This document shows positions 1 to 8,877 of a stretch of 64,000 nt of DNA, in pieces. This DNA is from Salinimicrobium sp963709775. GTDB taxonomy: Bacteria > Bacteroidota > Bacteroidia > Flavobacteriales > Flavobacteriaceae. The translations under genes were made by a program, and so were the position numbers. The notes under the pieces were generated by a model. It made no database searches, was not told the origin of the DNA, and saw only the letters and a list, made by a program, of their open reading frames with translations. Within the stretch, counting starts at the first letter, position 1, and every line of letters starts with the position of its first letter. The stretch spans positions 127,481-191,480 of the forward strand of contig CAVPXS010000005.1 of the NCBI GenBank assembly GCA_963709775.1. Direction: 5' to 3'.

Positions 1-182
1 TTTGTTCCCAATCCATCCTGATTGGTTACCATCACCAGCTCAAAATCCAGCTCCTGTGCTATTTTTGACAGGTATTGGAAAGCTCCGGGATAAAATTCCA
101 GTTTTTCAAAATGATCCAGTTGAAAATCTTCCGGCTCCAGCACAATTGTACCGTCACGATCTATAAATAATACTTTTTTCAT
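1..182 (-). CDS. hisB: Bifunctional histidinol-phosphatase/imidazoleglycerol-phosphate dehydratase, N-terminal part (runs off the window)
   Basis: Only the first 60 or so codons are present; the gene continues beyond base 1. The N-terminus reads MKKVLFIDRDGT, the DxDGT nucleophile motif of HAD phosphatases, followed by the region conserved in the histidinol-phosphatase half of fused HisB (steps 6 and 8 of histidine synthesis). ATG is at 182-180, two bases below the hisC stop, so it is the fourth gene of the leftward hisG-hisD-hisC-hisB operon. The fused dehydratase half is inferred from family practice in Flavobacteriaceae and cannot be seen here. Confidence 0.85.
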   Translation of the reverse strand, partial: MKKVLFIDRDGTIVLEPEDFQLDHFEKLEFYPGAFQYLSKIAQELDFELVMVTNQDGLGT

Positions 183-184
183 GC

Positions 185-1231
185 TTAAAGTTGCTTTAAA
201 ATCTCAAGTAATTGATTGTTCTCTTCGGGGGTTCCCACCGTAAATCTTAAGGTGTTTTCACACAGTTCCTGGTTGCTTCGGTTGCGCACAACCACGCCCG
301 CCTGGAGTAGCTCCTCATATTTTTTATTTGCGTCATCTACCCTAACCAATAAAAAATTGGCGTCTGATGGAAAAATCTCCTTTACAAATGCCATTTTTGA
401 AAGGTGAGTACGCAGCTTTTCTCTCTCTTGCAGGATAAGTTCCACCTCTTCTTTAACGACTTCCGGATTTTCAAGCCGCGCCAATGCCTTTTGCTGCGTA
501 AGCTCATTTACATTGTACGGCGGCTTGATTTTATTGAGAATTTTTATAATTTCTTCGGAAGCATAGCAGCTCCCAAGTCGGATTCCGGCCTGTCCATAAG
601 CTTTTGAAAGGGTTTGGGTGATCACCAGGTTTGGAAATTCCTGAAGCCGCTCCAACCAACTGCTTTCAGCTGAAAAATCGATGTAAGCTTCGTCAATGAC
701 AACCAAACCTTTAAAATTTGCAAGGATTCGCTCTACGGAAGCTTCCGAAAAAGAGTTTCCGGTTGGATTATTTGGCGAGCAGAGAAAGATAATTTTAGTC
801 TGATCATCAACTTTTTGAAGGATACTATCCACATCGGGCTGAAAATCCTGTTTCAATACCACTTCCCTGTCTTCAACTTCATTCAGCCCCGCCAAAACTT
901 TATACATCCCGTAAGTGGGAGGCAAAGTGATCACATTGTCAACCTGAGGGCGACAAAAGGCTCTAAAGATCAAATCCAGCACTTCATCACTTCCATTCCC
1001 AAGCAAAATTTGTGCTGTGGAAAGCCTTTTTTGAGAGGCCAGGACCTGTTTCACCTTTCCCTGCTGCGGATCGGGATAACGGTTCACACCGTTGTCAAAA
1101 GGATTTTCATTGGCATCCAAAAATGTCATTTTTCGGCCGTCTGTTTTGTATTCATCACGGGCCGAGGAATAAGGTTTCATTTTCAGGACATTCGGCCGCA
1201 CCAGGCCTTCCAGGTCAAAATTTCTATTCAT
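185..1231 (-). CDS. hisC: Histidinol-phosphate aminotransferase
   Basis: A 348-residue fold-type I PLP enzyme that transaminates imidazole-acetol phosphate to histidinol phosphate. The PLP-lysine segment LSKAYGQAGIRLG (about residues 210-222), the upstream VIDEAYIDF strand with the PLP-binding Asp, and FLCSPNNPTGN are all present. Length is normal for HisC. It overlaps the end of hisD by 8 bp and is followed after 2 bp by hisB, indicating tight translational coupling within the his operon. No anomalies are seen. Confidence 0.95.
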   Translation of the reverse strand: MNRNFDLEGLVRPNVLKMKPYSSARDEYKTDGRKMTFLDANENPFDNGVNRYPDPQQGKVKQVLASQKRLSTAQILLGNGSDEVLDLIFRAFCRPQVDNVITLPPTYGMYKVLAGLNEVEDREVVLKQDFQPDVDSILQKVDDQTKIIFLCSPNNPTGNSFSEASVERILANFKGLVVIDEAYIDFSAESSWLERLQEFPNLVITQTLSKAYGQAGIRLGSCYASEEIIKILNKIKPPYNVNELTQQKALARLENPEVVKEEVELILQEREKLRTHLSKMAFVKEIFPSDANFLLVRVDDANKKYEELLQAGVVVRNRSNQELCENTLRFTVGTPEENNQLLEILKQL

Positions 1232-2522
1232 TACCTGAAGTTTTAAGCTTGTTCAACCTTAATGTGACCGCGTTTTTATGCGCCTGCAGACCTTCAGCTT
1301 CGGCCATTAATTCGATCGATTTCCCTATTTTCTGAATTCCTTCCGAAGAGATCTCCTGAAAGGTAATGGCTTTGGTAAAACTATCAAGATTTACCCCGCT
1401 ATACTGTTTTGCATAACCATTGGTTGGAAGGGTATGGTTTGTGCCCGATGCGTAATCCCCGGCACTTTCGGGCGTGTAGTTTCCAATGAAAACAGAACCT
1501 GCATTATTAATATTTTCTACAAAAAATTCAGCATTTGAAGTGCAGATAATAAAATGTTCGGGCGCATATTCATTGATAAGATCAAGTGCTTTTTCTTCAG
1601 AATCCATAAAAACAAATCTGGAATGTTCTATTGCCGCTTTGGCAATATCCTTCCGTGGCAGATCTTCTATTTGCTGATTTATTTCTGCCTCTACCTCTTC
1701 CAAAAACTGCTTTGAAAGCGAAACCAATACCACCTGACTATCGGCTCCATGCTCGGCCTGCGAGAGCAAATCGGAAGCTACAAAAGCAGCATCGGCAGTT
1801 TCATCGGCAACCACAAGTAATTCTGAAGGTCCCGCCGGCATGTCGATTGCCACATTGAATTTGGTGGCAAGCTGCTTGGCTACGGTGACATATTGATTGC
1901 CGGGACCAAAGATCTTATAAACTTTATTAATGCTTTCTGTACCAAAAGTCATCGCAGCAACAGCCTGGATTCCTCCTACTTTGTAGATCTTTTCTATCCC
2001 GCAAAGTTGGGCGGTATAAAGGATCACAGGGTTCACAGAACCGTCTTTTGCCGGAGGCGTGCACAGGACCACTTCCTTACATCCCGCCACCTGTGCAGGA
2101 ACTGCAAGCATCAAGATGGTAGAGAACAAAGGCGCAGTGCCACCCGGAATGTACAAACCTATCTTTTGAATAGGCCGTTTCTCCTGCCAGCAATTCACTC
2201 CGTCAACAGTTTCAACCGATACTTTATCAGTCTTTTGAGCTGCGTGGAACTTCCTGATATTTTGCCTGGCCAGATCAATGGCCGATTTAAGTTCTTCGGA
2301 AACCTGGGATTTTGCAGCATCCAATTCCTGCTCATTTACTCTTAGGTCACCTGTTCCGTTGCCATCAAATAGCTGGGAATATTTTTTTACGGCCTCATCT
2401 CCCTGCTCCTTCACCTCATTAAAGATCTGTAAAACCAGTTTCTCAATGTCCTCTACCTTTTGCGTAGGCCGTTCCAGGATAGCTTCCCATTCAGAATTTT
2501 CCGGATTATAATACTTCTTCAT
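1224..2522 (-). CDS. hisD: Histidinol dehydrogenase
   Basis: Zn-dependent enzyme that oxidises histidinol to histidine in two NAD steps, about 432 residues. Family signatures include GPGNQYVTVAKQL, the PSELLVVAD segment and the zinc-binding SQAEHG motif (Gln and His ligands), plus EHF near residue 330. I chose the ATG at 2522 (MKKYYNPENSEW); the frame also has an upstream TTG at 2531. It lies 12 bp after hisG and overlaps hisC, so it belongs to the same leftward transcript. Confidence 0.95.
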   Translation of the reverse strand: MKKYYNPENSEWEAILERPTQKVEDIEKLVLQIFNEVKEQGDEAVKKYSQLFDGNGTGDLRVNEQELDAAKSQVSEELKSAIDLARQNIRKFHAAQKTDKVSVETVDGVNCWQEKRPIQKIGLYIPGGTAPLFSTILMLAVPAQVAGCKEVVLCTPPAKDGSVNPVILYTAQLCGIEKIYKVGGIQAVAAMTFGTESINKVYKIFGPGNQYVTVAKQLATKFNVAIDMPAGPSELLVVADETADAAFVASDLLSQAEHGADSQVVLVSLSKQFLEEVEAEINQQIEDLPRKDIAKAAIEHSRFVFMDSEEKALDLINEYAPEHFIICTSNAEFFVENINNAGSVFIGNYTPESAGDYASGTNHTLPTNGYAKQYSGVNLDSFTKAITFQEISSEGIQKIGKSIELMAEAEGLQAHKNAVTLRLNKLKTSGNE

Positions 2523-2534
2523 TTTTCTCAACTT

Positions 2535-3392
2535 TTAGAGTACCATTTTTTCTATTGGCGCTACGAGAATTCCCTCGGCACCATTTTGTTTCAGTTCGTC
2601 GATCACTTCCCAAAAACGTTCTTCAGAAATAACTGTGTGCAAGGAACTCCAACCTTCCTCGGCTAAAGGTAGAACAGTTGGGCTTCGCATCCCCGGCAGT
2701 AGTTTTACAACAGCGTCCAACTTTTCATTTGGAACATTCATTAGAATATATTTAGACTTTCTGGCACGTAAAACTGCCTTGATTCGGAATTGTAATTTCT
2801 TCAGGATCTCATTTCTTTCAGAAGAAATCTTTGGCGAAACAGCAAGTACAGCTTCACTTTGAAGCATTACTTCCACCTCTTTCAGGTTATTCTTAAACAG
2901 CGTACTCCCACTGGAAACAATATCACAAATAGCATCGGCAAGGCCAATATTGGGGGCGATCTCGACAGAACCGTTAATGATATGAAGATCGGCTGTAATT
3001 CCCTTTTTAGAGAGGTAATCTTTCACAGTGTTGGGATAAGAAGTAGCGATCCTTGCTCCCTGTAAATCCTGCACCCCGTTATATTTTGCAGATTTGGGTA
3101 CTGCAAGGGAAACACGACATTTTGAAAAGCCAAGCTTTTCGGCCGTTACGATATCGTCCCCTTTTTCTATTAAAACATTCTCCCCAATAATGGCCACATC
3201 TACCACCCCGTCTCTAAGGTATTGAGGGATATCACCATTTCGAAGATAAAAAACTTCAAGAGGAAAATTACCCGAAGCTGCTTTTAGCTGTTCTCTCCCA
3301 TTGTCTACAGAGATGCCTGCATCTTTTAAAAGTTTCAAGGAGTCGTCGTGTAATCTCCCCGATTTTTGTACTGCTATTCTAATTCTGTTCAT
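2535..3392 (-). CDS. hisG: ATP phosphoribosyltransferase (long form)
   Basis: First and committed step of histidine synthesis: ATP + PRPP to phosphoribosyl-ATP. The 285-residue length marks the long, hexameric HisG_L form with a C-terminal ACT-like histidine-binding domain (roughly residues 210-285), so feedback inhibition by histidine is expected. Recognisable segments are RIAVQKSGRL at the N-terminus, the GDIPQYLRDG region, and DAICDIVSSGSTL (PRPP-binding loop). It is the first structural gene downstream of the his leader and attenuator at 3429-3547. Confidence 0.95.
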   Translation of the reverse strand: MNRIRIAVQKSGRLHDDSLKLLKDAGISVDNGREQLKAASGNFPLEVFYLRNGDIPQYLRDGVVDVAIIGENVLIEKGDDIVTAEKLGFSKCRVSLAVPKSAKYNGVQDLQGARIATSYPNTVKDYLSKKGITADLHIINGSVEIAPNIGLADAICDIVSSGSTLFKNNLKEVEVMLQSEAVLAVSPKISSERNEILKKLQFRIKAVLRARKSKYILMNVPNEKLDAVVKLLPGMRSPTVLPLAEEGWSSLHTVISEERFWEVIDELKQNGAEGILVAPIEKMVL

Positions 3393-3428
3393 GTGGTTAA
3401 ATTTGTGTTCAGGCAGACCAAAGGGAAT

Positions 3429-3462
3429 AAAAAAACCCGCTTGAGCTGCTCAAACGGGTTTT
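3429..3462 (-). terminator. his operon attenuator (intrinsic terminator between leader peptide and hisG)
   Basis: On the minus strand, arms AACCCG (3455-3460) and CGGGTT (3434-3439) enclose a second TTGAG/CTCAA stem with a 3-nt loop, followed by a T run at 3435-3429. It sits 28 bp after the leader-peptide stop and 37 bp before hisG, the right place for a transcriptional attenuator. An antiterminator presumably forms when ribosomes stall on the His codons; I did not resolve that alternative structure. Confidence 0.85.
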
Positions 3463-3490
3463 TGAAATATGGATTATACACATATCAATC

Positions 3491-3547
3491 TCACCTCGCA
3501 AGAGCGAATGAATGAGAATGATGATGATGTAGTTGTTGTGCTTTCAT
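3491..3547 (-). CDS. hisL: his operon leader peptide (18 aa, five His codons)
   Basis: The minus-strand ORF encodes MKAQQLHHHHSHSFALAR and stops with TGA at 3491. Four consecutive His codons plus a fifth two residues later lie just ahead of the terminator hairpin at 3429-3462 and of hisG. This is the classical arrangement for ribosome-mediated attenuation: scarce His-tRNA stalls translation in the His run and prevents terminator formation. The ORF is only 57 nt. Function is inferred from composition and position. Confidence 0.88.
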   Translation of the reverse strand: MKAQQLHHHHSHSFALAR

Positions 3548-3556
3548 TGTGTGACA

Positions 3557-3585
3557 CAAAAATAAATTTTTATTTCAATTTCCAA
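3557..3585 (-). promoter_or_regulatory. Probable his operon promoter
   Basis: On the minus strand TATTTTTG (3564-3557) matches the Bacteroidetes -7 consensus TAnnTTTG; a TTGG (3585-3582) lies 17 bp upstream as the -33 element. The -7 box ends 9 bp before the hisL ATG, which implies a very short 5' leader. Confidence 0.6.
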
Positions 3586-3603
3586 CAGGAATTTTTAATA
3601 AAA

Positions 3604-4419
3604 TTAATTATCTCCAAGGATCAAAGGCATTCCGTCATCTCCAGATCCAATTACAACAACCTTTGCATTTGGTGATTTTGCAAGTTCTATCGTTGCCTGA
3701 ATACCTTTTTCACGAAGTACCAGCGGTGTTAAAGATGCATCCAGAATCCTGTTGGCACGTGCCTTACCTTCGGCATCAATACGTTGTCTTTCAGCTTCCT
3801 GCTCGGCCTTTGTCAAACGGAACTCATATTCAAGAGATTCCTGTTCCTGGCGTAGCTTTCGTTCAATAGCTTCTTTAATTGTAGCGGGTAGAGAAACATC
3901 ACGCACCAGCACCTCATTAATTTGCACATATTGATTTTTAAGTAGCTTTTGAGTTTCTTCAAAAATCTCCTGTTGTATAGCTTCCCTTTTGCTGGCGTAA
4001 AGCTGCTCGGGATTATATCTTCCCACAACTGCCCTGGCAGCAGAACGTACCGCAGGTTGCAAAACCCTTTGTACATAAGCTTCACCTCTTTCCTTGTGCA
4101 GCAAACCAAGATCTTCATAATCTGGTTCAAACCAAATTGAAGCATCAAGCTTAATTTCAAGACCGTTGGAAGAAAGTACCTGCATTTTTTCATCAAGGGA
4201 TTGTTGACGTACTTCATAAACAAATACCTTATTCCATGGGGCTACAAAGTGAAAACCTTCACCTAATGGTGGTTCATCTGTGACTACACCACCTCCAAAG
4301 GTTTGGTAAAGCACTCCTGCTTCCCCGGAATTGATGGTCACTGTAGATTTGGCAATAAGAATAATAAGAATAATTCCTGCAAAGAGAATTGGCAGGCCAA
4401 TTTTGGGCAATTTGTCCAT
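3604..4419 (-). CDS. SPFH/prohibitin-family membrane protein
   Basis: About 271 residues: an N-terminal membrane segment (LPILFAGIILIILIAKS), then a band-7/SPFH domain beginning STVTINSGEAGVLYQTFGG, and a Glu/Arg-rich coiled coil (about 180-230, LRQEQESLEYEFRLTKAEQE). Prohibitin-like proteins form membrane-anchored ring oligomers that scaffold or modulate membrane proteases; the specific role here is unknown. I chose ATG 4419 because the longer frame to 4473 would run into the stop of the VWA gene at 4440. The genes are 20 bp apart and probably co-transcribed. Confidence 0.85.
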   Translation of the reverse strand: MDKLPKIGLPILFAGIILIILIAKSTVTINSGEAGVLYQTFGGGVVTDEPPLGEGFHFVAPWNKVFVYEVRQQSLDEKMQVLSSNGLEIKLDASIWFEPDYEDLGLLHKERGEAYVQRVLQPAVRSAARAVVGRYNPEQLYASKREAIQQEIFEETQKLLKNQYVQINEVLVRDVSLPATIKEAIERKLRQEQESLEYEFRLTKAEQEAERQRIDAEGKARANRILDASLTPLVLREKGIQATIELAKSPNAKVVVIGSGDDGMPLILGDN

Positions 4420-4439
4420 AGTAATTAAAAATATAAGAG

Positions 4440-6471
4440 TTAAATAAGACCGTAATATTTTCTTAAAAACCACTCTGCACTTAGTGCTAAAACAATGATT
4501 CCCAGTAAATATTTCCAGTCGATCAAAGATACATCCTTTTTGCGGCTTTTTTGGATCGTAGCATAAGAATCGGACGATAAAAGGTCATTCTTAAGCCTCT
4601 CAAAATCCTGAAGAAAATAAATATCCTGCCCCTTTTGTTTTGCAATATGCTGCAGACCTTCCAGGTTGGCCCGGGCAAATTGTTTTTCCACATCAAAATC
4701 AAGGATCCTGAAGCTTCCGGAGCGGGATAGGGTCTCCCCTTCAACATTCACAGTAAAATCATAATCTCCTCCCGAAAGACTGCTTAGATCTACTTCAAAA
4801 GACCTGTCATTCAGCAGAAACGGAATTTGCCGTTGCTCCCCCGTTTCCTTGTTCTTTACCCGCAATTCAAGTGCAGCCCGGCGATCAAATTCATAGCTTT
4901 GATCAAAATAGTCTGCTCTAATTATTATTTCTTCACTTTCATTGTAAAGAGGTTCATGTTTTACCACCAACCTATCCTGCCGGCTTCCGGAAGCCAAAAA
5001 ATGTACGAACTTCCCAATAAGATCATCAAATTTTTGAAATGAACCGGTCTCCCTGAAGCTTGTTCCTCTCCATCGCCAAATATCTGCCCCAAATAAAAAC
5101 CCGATTTTAGATTCTCCTGCGGTCGTCACTCCCAGGAGAGGCATTGTCGTCTCAATGCCCTGCACCTCCCGGTAAAGCAGAACATCAAGAGCTTCGGGAG
5201 CATTGAGATTTCCGAAATTCCCCTCCAAAGGTGGAAAATCTGAAAAACCAATTTCCTCTGTTTGAAAAGCTTTAAAATTCTCATTCCAAACCGGGAAATA
5301 TTCTTCGGGTTGATTGGTGATTTCCTGTTGAAAAAGTTCCTGCTGTTGATTTAAGAATTTCCAGTCCGTCTTTGGGCCGGTGATAAGAAAATAATTCCGG
5401 TTTTGGGAGTTGAGCTGTTCCATCACACTTCTGAACCTTGCATCGGGCTGGTAAAGCATCACGAGCTGGTATTCTTCAAGATCTGAAACTTCAGGAATTG
5501 GTTTTAATTCAACTTCCCTTTGCTGATTACTTTCGATGGCTTTTTTGAAGGCTCCCAGATCGGGGTGTAAAAAAGAATATGCGATAAGGACTTTTGTTCG
5601 CTCATCGATCACTTCCATCGCAAATTCCCGGGAATTGTTGACAATATTCTTTTCGGCCGGCAGCTCTCTTACCCGCACCTCAAAATTTTGGACACCTACG
5701 GCATTGGCAGGAAGTTCTACCCGCACAACTTCCGAATTGTCTTCGGAAGAAAATGATAGTTGTTGCGAATGAACTACTGTATTTTCTTTTCGAATCTCCA
5801 GCCTTGTCACTACGGAAGTATCTCCGGAATAATTCAGCATGATCTCCACCGGAAAGCGATTATTCAGAAATGCATATTTATTGACATTGATCCTGGAAAT
5901 ACTTACGATCCTGATAGCGCATTGTGTCCCCCACAACTACCGGAAGCACCGGCTGACTTAATCGCTGCGCTGCAAAGGTAAACTCCTCGCCCAAGGTTTG
6001 ATTTCCATCTGAAATCAGCACAACGGGTGCTACCCGCCCTTCATAAAGTGTGGAAAGATCATTAAATACAGCTGGAAGATTGGTTTGGGAATCTTTAAAA
6101 TCAAAAGAATCGGCAGGTTCTAGATCCCTTCCGAAGGAAAAAGTCTCTATTTCAAAATTTTCCTGAAGTTCAGGATCAGTAGTCAGGCGGTTTACAAGGT
6201 TTTTTACTTCCTCCCCTGCTCCAAATTCACTAATTGAACCAGAATTATCTACTGCAAGTACCAAATTTGGTTTTTCATTATAGTACTCGGTCCTGTTGAT
6301 CTTTGGATTGATGAGCAGTAAAAGAAGTGCAAATATTACAAGAAAACGTAAGGTGGCAAAAATGGCATTTTTGGAGCGTCGTCCTTTGGCCTTATAAAAA
6401 TACTGAAACAATGCCAGTGCCAGCGACAGGAGAAAAGCCCCAATGAGAAGAAAGATCGTAGTTGCCGGCAT
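4440..6471 (-). CDS. VWA-domain membrane protein, frameshifted (+1) near 5905
   Basis: Two overlapping frames form one protein of about 676 residues. The first (6471 to about 5905) has two N-terminal membrane helices and a von Willebrand A domain with the MIDAS motif DNSGS (about residues 76-80). The second (about 5906 to 4440) continues with NVNKYAFLNNRFPVE, Ig-like domains and a C-terminal membrane helix (LLGIIVLALSAEWFL). The junction lies at GAT CGT AAG T (5910-5901), where one extra base breaks the frame. BatA/BatB-like and other VWA membrane proteins share this architecture; the exact role is not known. The next leftward gene encodes the SPFH protein. Confidence 0.8.
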
Positions 6472-6492
6472 TCGGTTTTTGTTTAAGAAAAA

Positions 6493-6642
6493 AAGAGGCT
6501 GTCTAAAAAACTATTTTACGTCAATCCCGAACTTGTTTCAGGTTTTCTTTATTCCAATTCCAGATTTTAAAGATTCTGAAACCCGCCTGAACGGACGGGC
6601 AGGTGAATTCAGAATGACATAAGTCTTTCAGACAGCCTCTCA
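6493..6642. repeat. MITE/REP-like intergenic element with terminal inverted repeats
   Basis: The ends are GAGGCTGTCT (6495-6504) and its exact complement AGACAGCCTC (6630-6639); similarity continues inward in imperfect form (ACGTCAATCCCGAAC against TGTCATTCTGAATTC). The middle holds another small palindrome, CCGCCTGAACGGACGGGC. The element is about 150 bp, non-coding, between fabG and the VWA gene. The whole could fold into a long hairpin and end fabG transcription. Confidence 0.6.
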
Positions 6643-6648
6643 ATATTT

Positions 6649-7395
6649 TTAGGTAAGCATACCTCCATCTACATTGATAACCTGCCCTGTAATATAGGCG
6701 CTGAGATCACTGGCGAGGAAAACACATGTGTTCGCAATATCCTCTGGCGTACCACCACGTTTTAACGGAATTGCCTCTCTCCAGCCTTCCACAACTTTTT
6801 CATCAAGTTTTCCGGTCATTTCAGTTTCAATAAATCCGGGAGCAATTACGTTGGTACGTATGTTACGGGAGCCAAGTTCTAAAGCCATGGATTTGGAGAA
6901 GCCTATCATTCCGGCTTTTGAAGCCGCATAATTCGCCTGACCTGCATTTCCTTTTACGCCTACCACGCTGCTCATGTTTATAATGCTTCCGTGACGCTGT
7001 TTAAGCATAGTTCTTTGCACGGCTTTGGTCATGTTGAAAACAGATTTCAGGTTTACTTCGATCACCTTGTCAAAATCCTCTTCACTCATTCGCATTAGCA
7101 GGTTATCTTTTGTAATCCCGGCATTGTTGACAAGAATATCAATACTTCCGAAATCCTGCTGTACATTTTTTATAAGTTCTTCAGCTTGCTTAAAATCGGC
7201 AGCATCAGATTTATATCCTTTAGCTTTGATCCCGAGTTCCTGAAGTTCTTTCTCAAGTTGATTGGCAGCTTCTGCTGAAGAGCTGTATGTAAAAGCGACA
7301 TTGGCCCCGTGTTTTGCAAAAACTTCGGCTATTCCTTTCCCTATACCTCTACTGGCACCGGTGATGATAGCATTTTTTCCTTCTAGTAATTTCAT
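6649..7395 (-). CDS. fabG: 3-oxoacyl-[acyl-carrier-protein] reductase
   Basis: SDR enzyme of 248 residues that uses NADPH to reduce 3-oxoacyl-ACP in fatty acid elongation. It shows the TGASRGIGKGIA cofactor loop, NNAG, the catalytic Ser in INMSS, and YAASK with the catalytic Tyr and Lys. The C-terminus ITGQVINVDGGM is typical of FabG. Start placed at ATG 7395 (MKLLEGKNAI); the frame extends upstream to 7434 but adds non-family sequence. It appears monocistronic, with a repeat element after it. Confidence 0.92.
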   Translation of the reverse strand: MKLLEGKNAIITGASRGIGKGIAEVFAKHGANVAFTYSSSAEAANQLEKELQELGIKAKGYKSDAADFKQAEELIKNVQQDFGSIDILVNNAGITKDNLLMRMSEEDFDKVIEVNLKSVFNMTKAVQRTMLKQRHGSIINMSSVVGVKGNAGQANYAASKAGMIGFSKSMALELGSRNIRTNVIAPGFIETEMTGKLDEKVVEGWREAIPLKRGGTPEDIANTCVFLASDLSAYITGQVINVDGGMLT

Positions 7396-7468
7396 ATTAA
7401 AATTTCTGTTTTCCTGGTGTGGGTTATTAATCATTCAAATATAACAAAAGAAGCGGTTAAGACTGAAA

Positions 7469-7508
7469 AACCTCCGAAATCTGCCTTTTTTGACAGGTTA
7501 CGGAGGTT
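7469..7508. terminator. Bidirectional-type hairpin downstream of sucD
   Basis: AACCTCCG (7469-7478 region) pairs with CGGAGGTT (7501-7508); A-rich and T-rich flanks follow. It lies 26 bp after the sucD stop and probably terminates that leftward transcript. Confidence 0.6.
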
Positions 7509-7533
7509 TAAATTATCTAAAAACAGGAAGTTC

Positions 7534-8406
7534 CTATCCCATTACTTCTTTTACTTTTTTACCAATCTCTGCAGGAGAGTCCACTACGTGGATCCCGTTC
7601 TCCTTTAAAATGGCTTTTTTAGCCTGGGCTGTATCTTCACTTCCACCAACTATAGCACCTGCGTGTCCCATGGTACGTCCTTTTGGTGCAGTTTCCCCGG
7701 CGATAAATCCAATTACCGGCTTCCTGTTACCATTTTCCTTCACCCATCTTGCAGCATCGGCTTCAAGTTGTCCACCAATTTCACCGATCATTACGATACA
7801 TTCGGTTTCATCATCGTTCATCAACAACTCTACAGCTTCTTTTGTAGTAGTTCCAATTATTGGATCTCCACCAATACCAATTGCAGTAGTAATTCCAAGT
7901 CCCTGCTTCACAACCTGATCGGCTGCTTCGTAAGTAAGAGTTCCGGATTTTGAAACAATCCCAACTTTCCCCTTTTTGAATACAAAACCGGGCATGATCC
8001 CCACTTTTGCTTCTTCCGGAGTGATCACTCCCGGGCAGTTAGGTCCTACAAGACGACAATCTTTATCTTTAATATAGTCGGCAGTTTTAATCATATCGGC
8101 AACCGGGATACCTTCAGTAATTGTAATGATTACTTTGATCCCTGCGTCTGCAGCTTCCATAATAGCATCGGCTGCAAATGCCGGTGGTACAAAAATAATT
8201 GAAACATCGGCTCCTGTTTCTTTAACCGCATCGGATACTGTATTGAAAACAGGCTTTTCCAGGTGTTTTTGTCCTCCTTTTCCAGGAGTCACACCACCTA
8301 CCACATTCGTTCCATATTCTATCATTTGGCCGGCGTGAAAAGTACCTTCACTTCCGGTAAATCCTTGAACAATTATTTTTGAATCTTTATTGACTAAAAC
8401 GCTCAT
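7534..8406 (-). CDS. sucD: Succinate-CoA ligase (ADP/GDP-forming) subunit alpha
   Basis: The 290-residue alpha subunit of the TCA-cycle succinyl-CoA synthetase, which makes ATP/GTP from succinyl-CoA through a phosphohistidine. The N-terminal CoA-binding Rossmann domain starts VNKDSKIIVQGFTGSEG; VGPNCPGVITPEE and the active-site His in GRTMGHAGAIVGG (about 245) are intact. The beta subunit is not in this window. A -7 box at 8432-8439 and a hairpin at 7469-7508 frame it as its own transcript. Confidence 0.95.
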   Translation of the reverse strand: MSVLVNKDSKIIVQGFTGSEGTFHAGQMIEYGTNVVGGVTPGKGGQKHLEKPVFNTVSDAVKETGADVSIIFVPPAFAADAIMEAADAGIKVIITITEGIPVADMIKTADYIKDKDCRLVGPNCPGVITPEEAKVGIMPGFVFKKGKVGIVSKSGTLTYEAADQVVKQGLGITTAIGIGGDPIIGTTTKEAVELLMNDDETECIVMIGEIGGQLEADAARWVKENGNRKPVIGFIAGETAPKGRTMGHAGAIVGGSEDTAQAKKAILKENGIHVVDSPAEIGKKVKEVMG

Positions 8407-8431
8407 AGTTGATTATTTGATTTTTCTGTTG

Positions 8432-8439
8432 CAAAATTA
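8432..8439 (-). promoter_or_regulatory. Probable sucD promoter -7 box
   Basis: Minus-strand TAATTTTG fits TAnnTTTG and lies 25 bp upstream of the sucD ATG. The -33 region is weak. It overlaps a small AGGTTT/AAACCT hairpin that may terminate the upstream gene. Confidence 0.45.
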
Positions 8440-8471
8440 GGTTTTTATAAAAGAAACCTAAAGGGTTTTTA

Positions 8472-8876
8472 TTAATTAATTGGAAGGAAAGAATCCAGAT
8501 TTTCAGGGCTGTCATCGGCTTGCTGACTTATTTGATGGCCCTTGAACATTTTGCCGTCCTTCATTTCCCAAATGGCAATAAAATGTGCCATAGGAAGTTC
8601 CTCGTCGGGATTCTCAACGGTACTCACATAATAAGTAAATCTAATGCTAACTGTATCTTCCTCGCTAAGCAAATGACTAATATCGGCCTTTAGGTGATCG
8701 AAAGATTTGGCAAGCTCTTTTGACATCTCGGCAATTTCTGAAAAGCCCAGCTTGTGAAAACCTGCGCTACTGTTCCAGAACAATTGTGCTTCGGGATGAA
8801 GATATTCCTTTACGGAATTAGGATTCTTGTAAAAATCTGCAGAATAGAATTTTGCAACGCAATCTTTTGGTTCCAT
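8472..8876 (-). CDS. NTF2-like (SnoaL-type) protein
   Basis: A 134-residue cone-fold protein. The pattern of an N-terminal helix (DCVAKFYSADFYKN), a central helix around KELAKSFDHLK and alternating strands (VSIRFTYYVS, MAHFIAIWEMKDGKMFKGHQI) matches the NTF2/SnoaL family. Members bind small hydrophobic ligands or act as isomerases; no catalytic assignment is possible here. It starts one base after the lpxD-like gene ends, so it is probably the last gene of the lipid A-linked leftward transcript. Confidence 0.7.
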   Translation of the reverse strand: MEPKDCVAKFYSADFYKNPNSVKEYLHPEAQLFWNSSAGFHKLGFSEIAEMSKELAKSFDHLKADISHLLSEEDTVSIRFTYYVSTVENPDEELPMAHFIAIWEMKDGKMFKGHQISQQADDSPENLDSFLPIN

Positions 8877-8877
8877 A

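Noticed and set aside
4440..5936. Independent second gene starting MWGTQC
   Set aside because: The first ten residues are out-of-frame sequence of the VWA gene; the true continuity is the frameshifted single protein.
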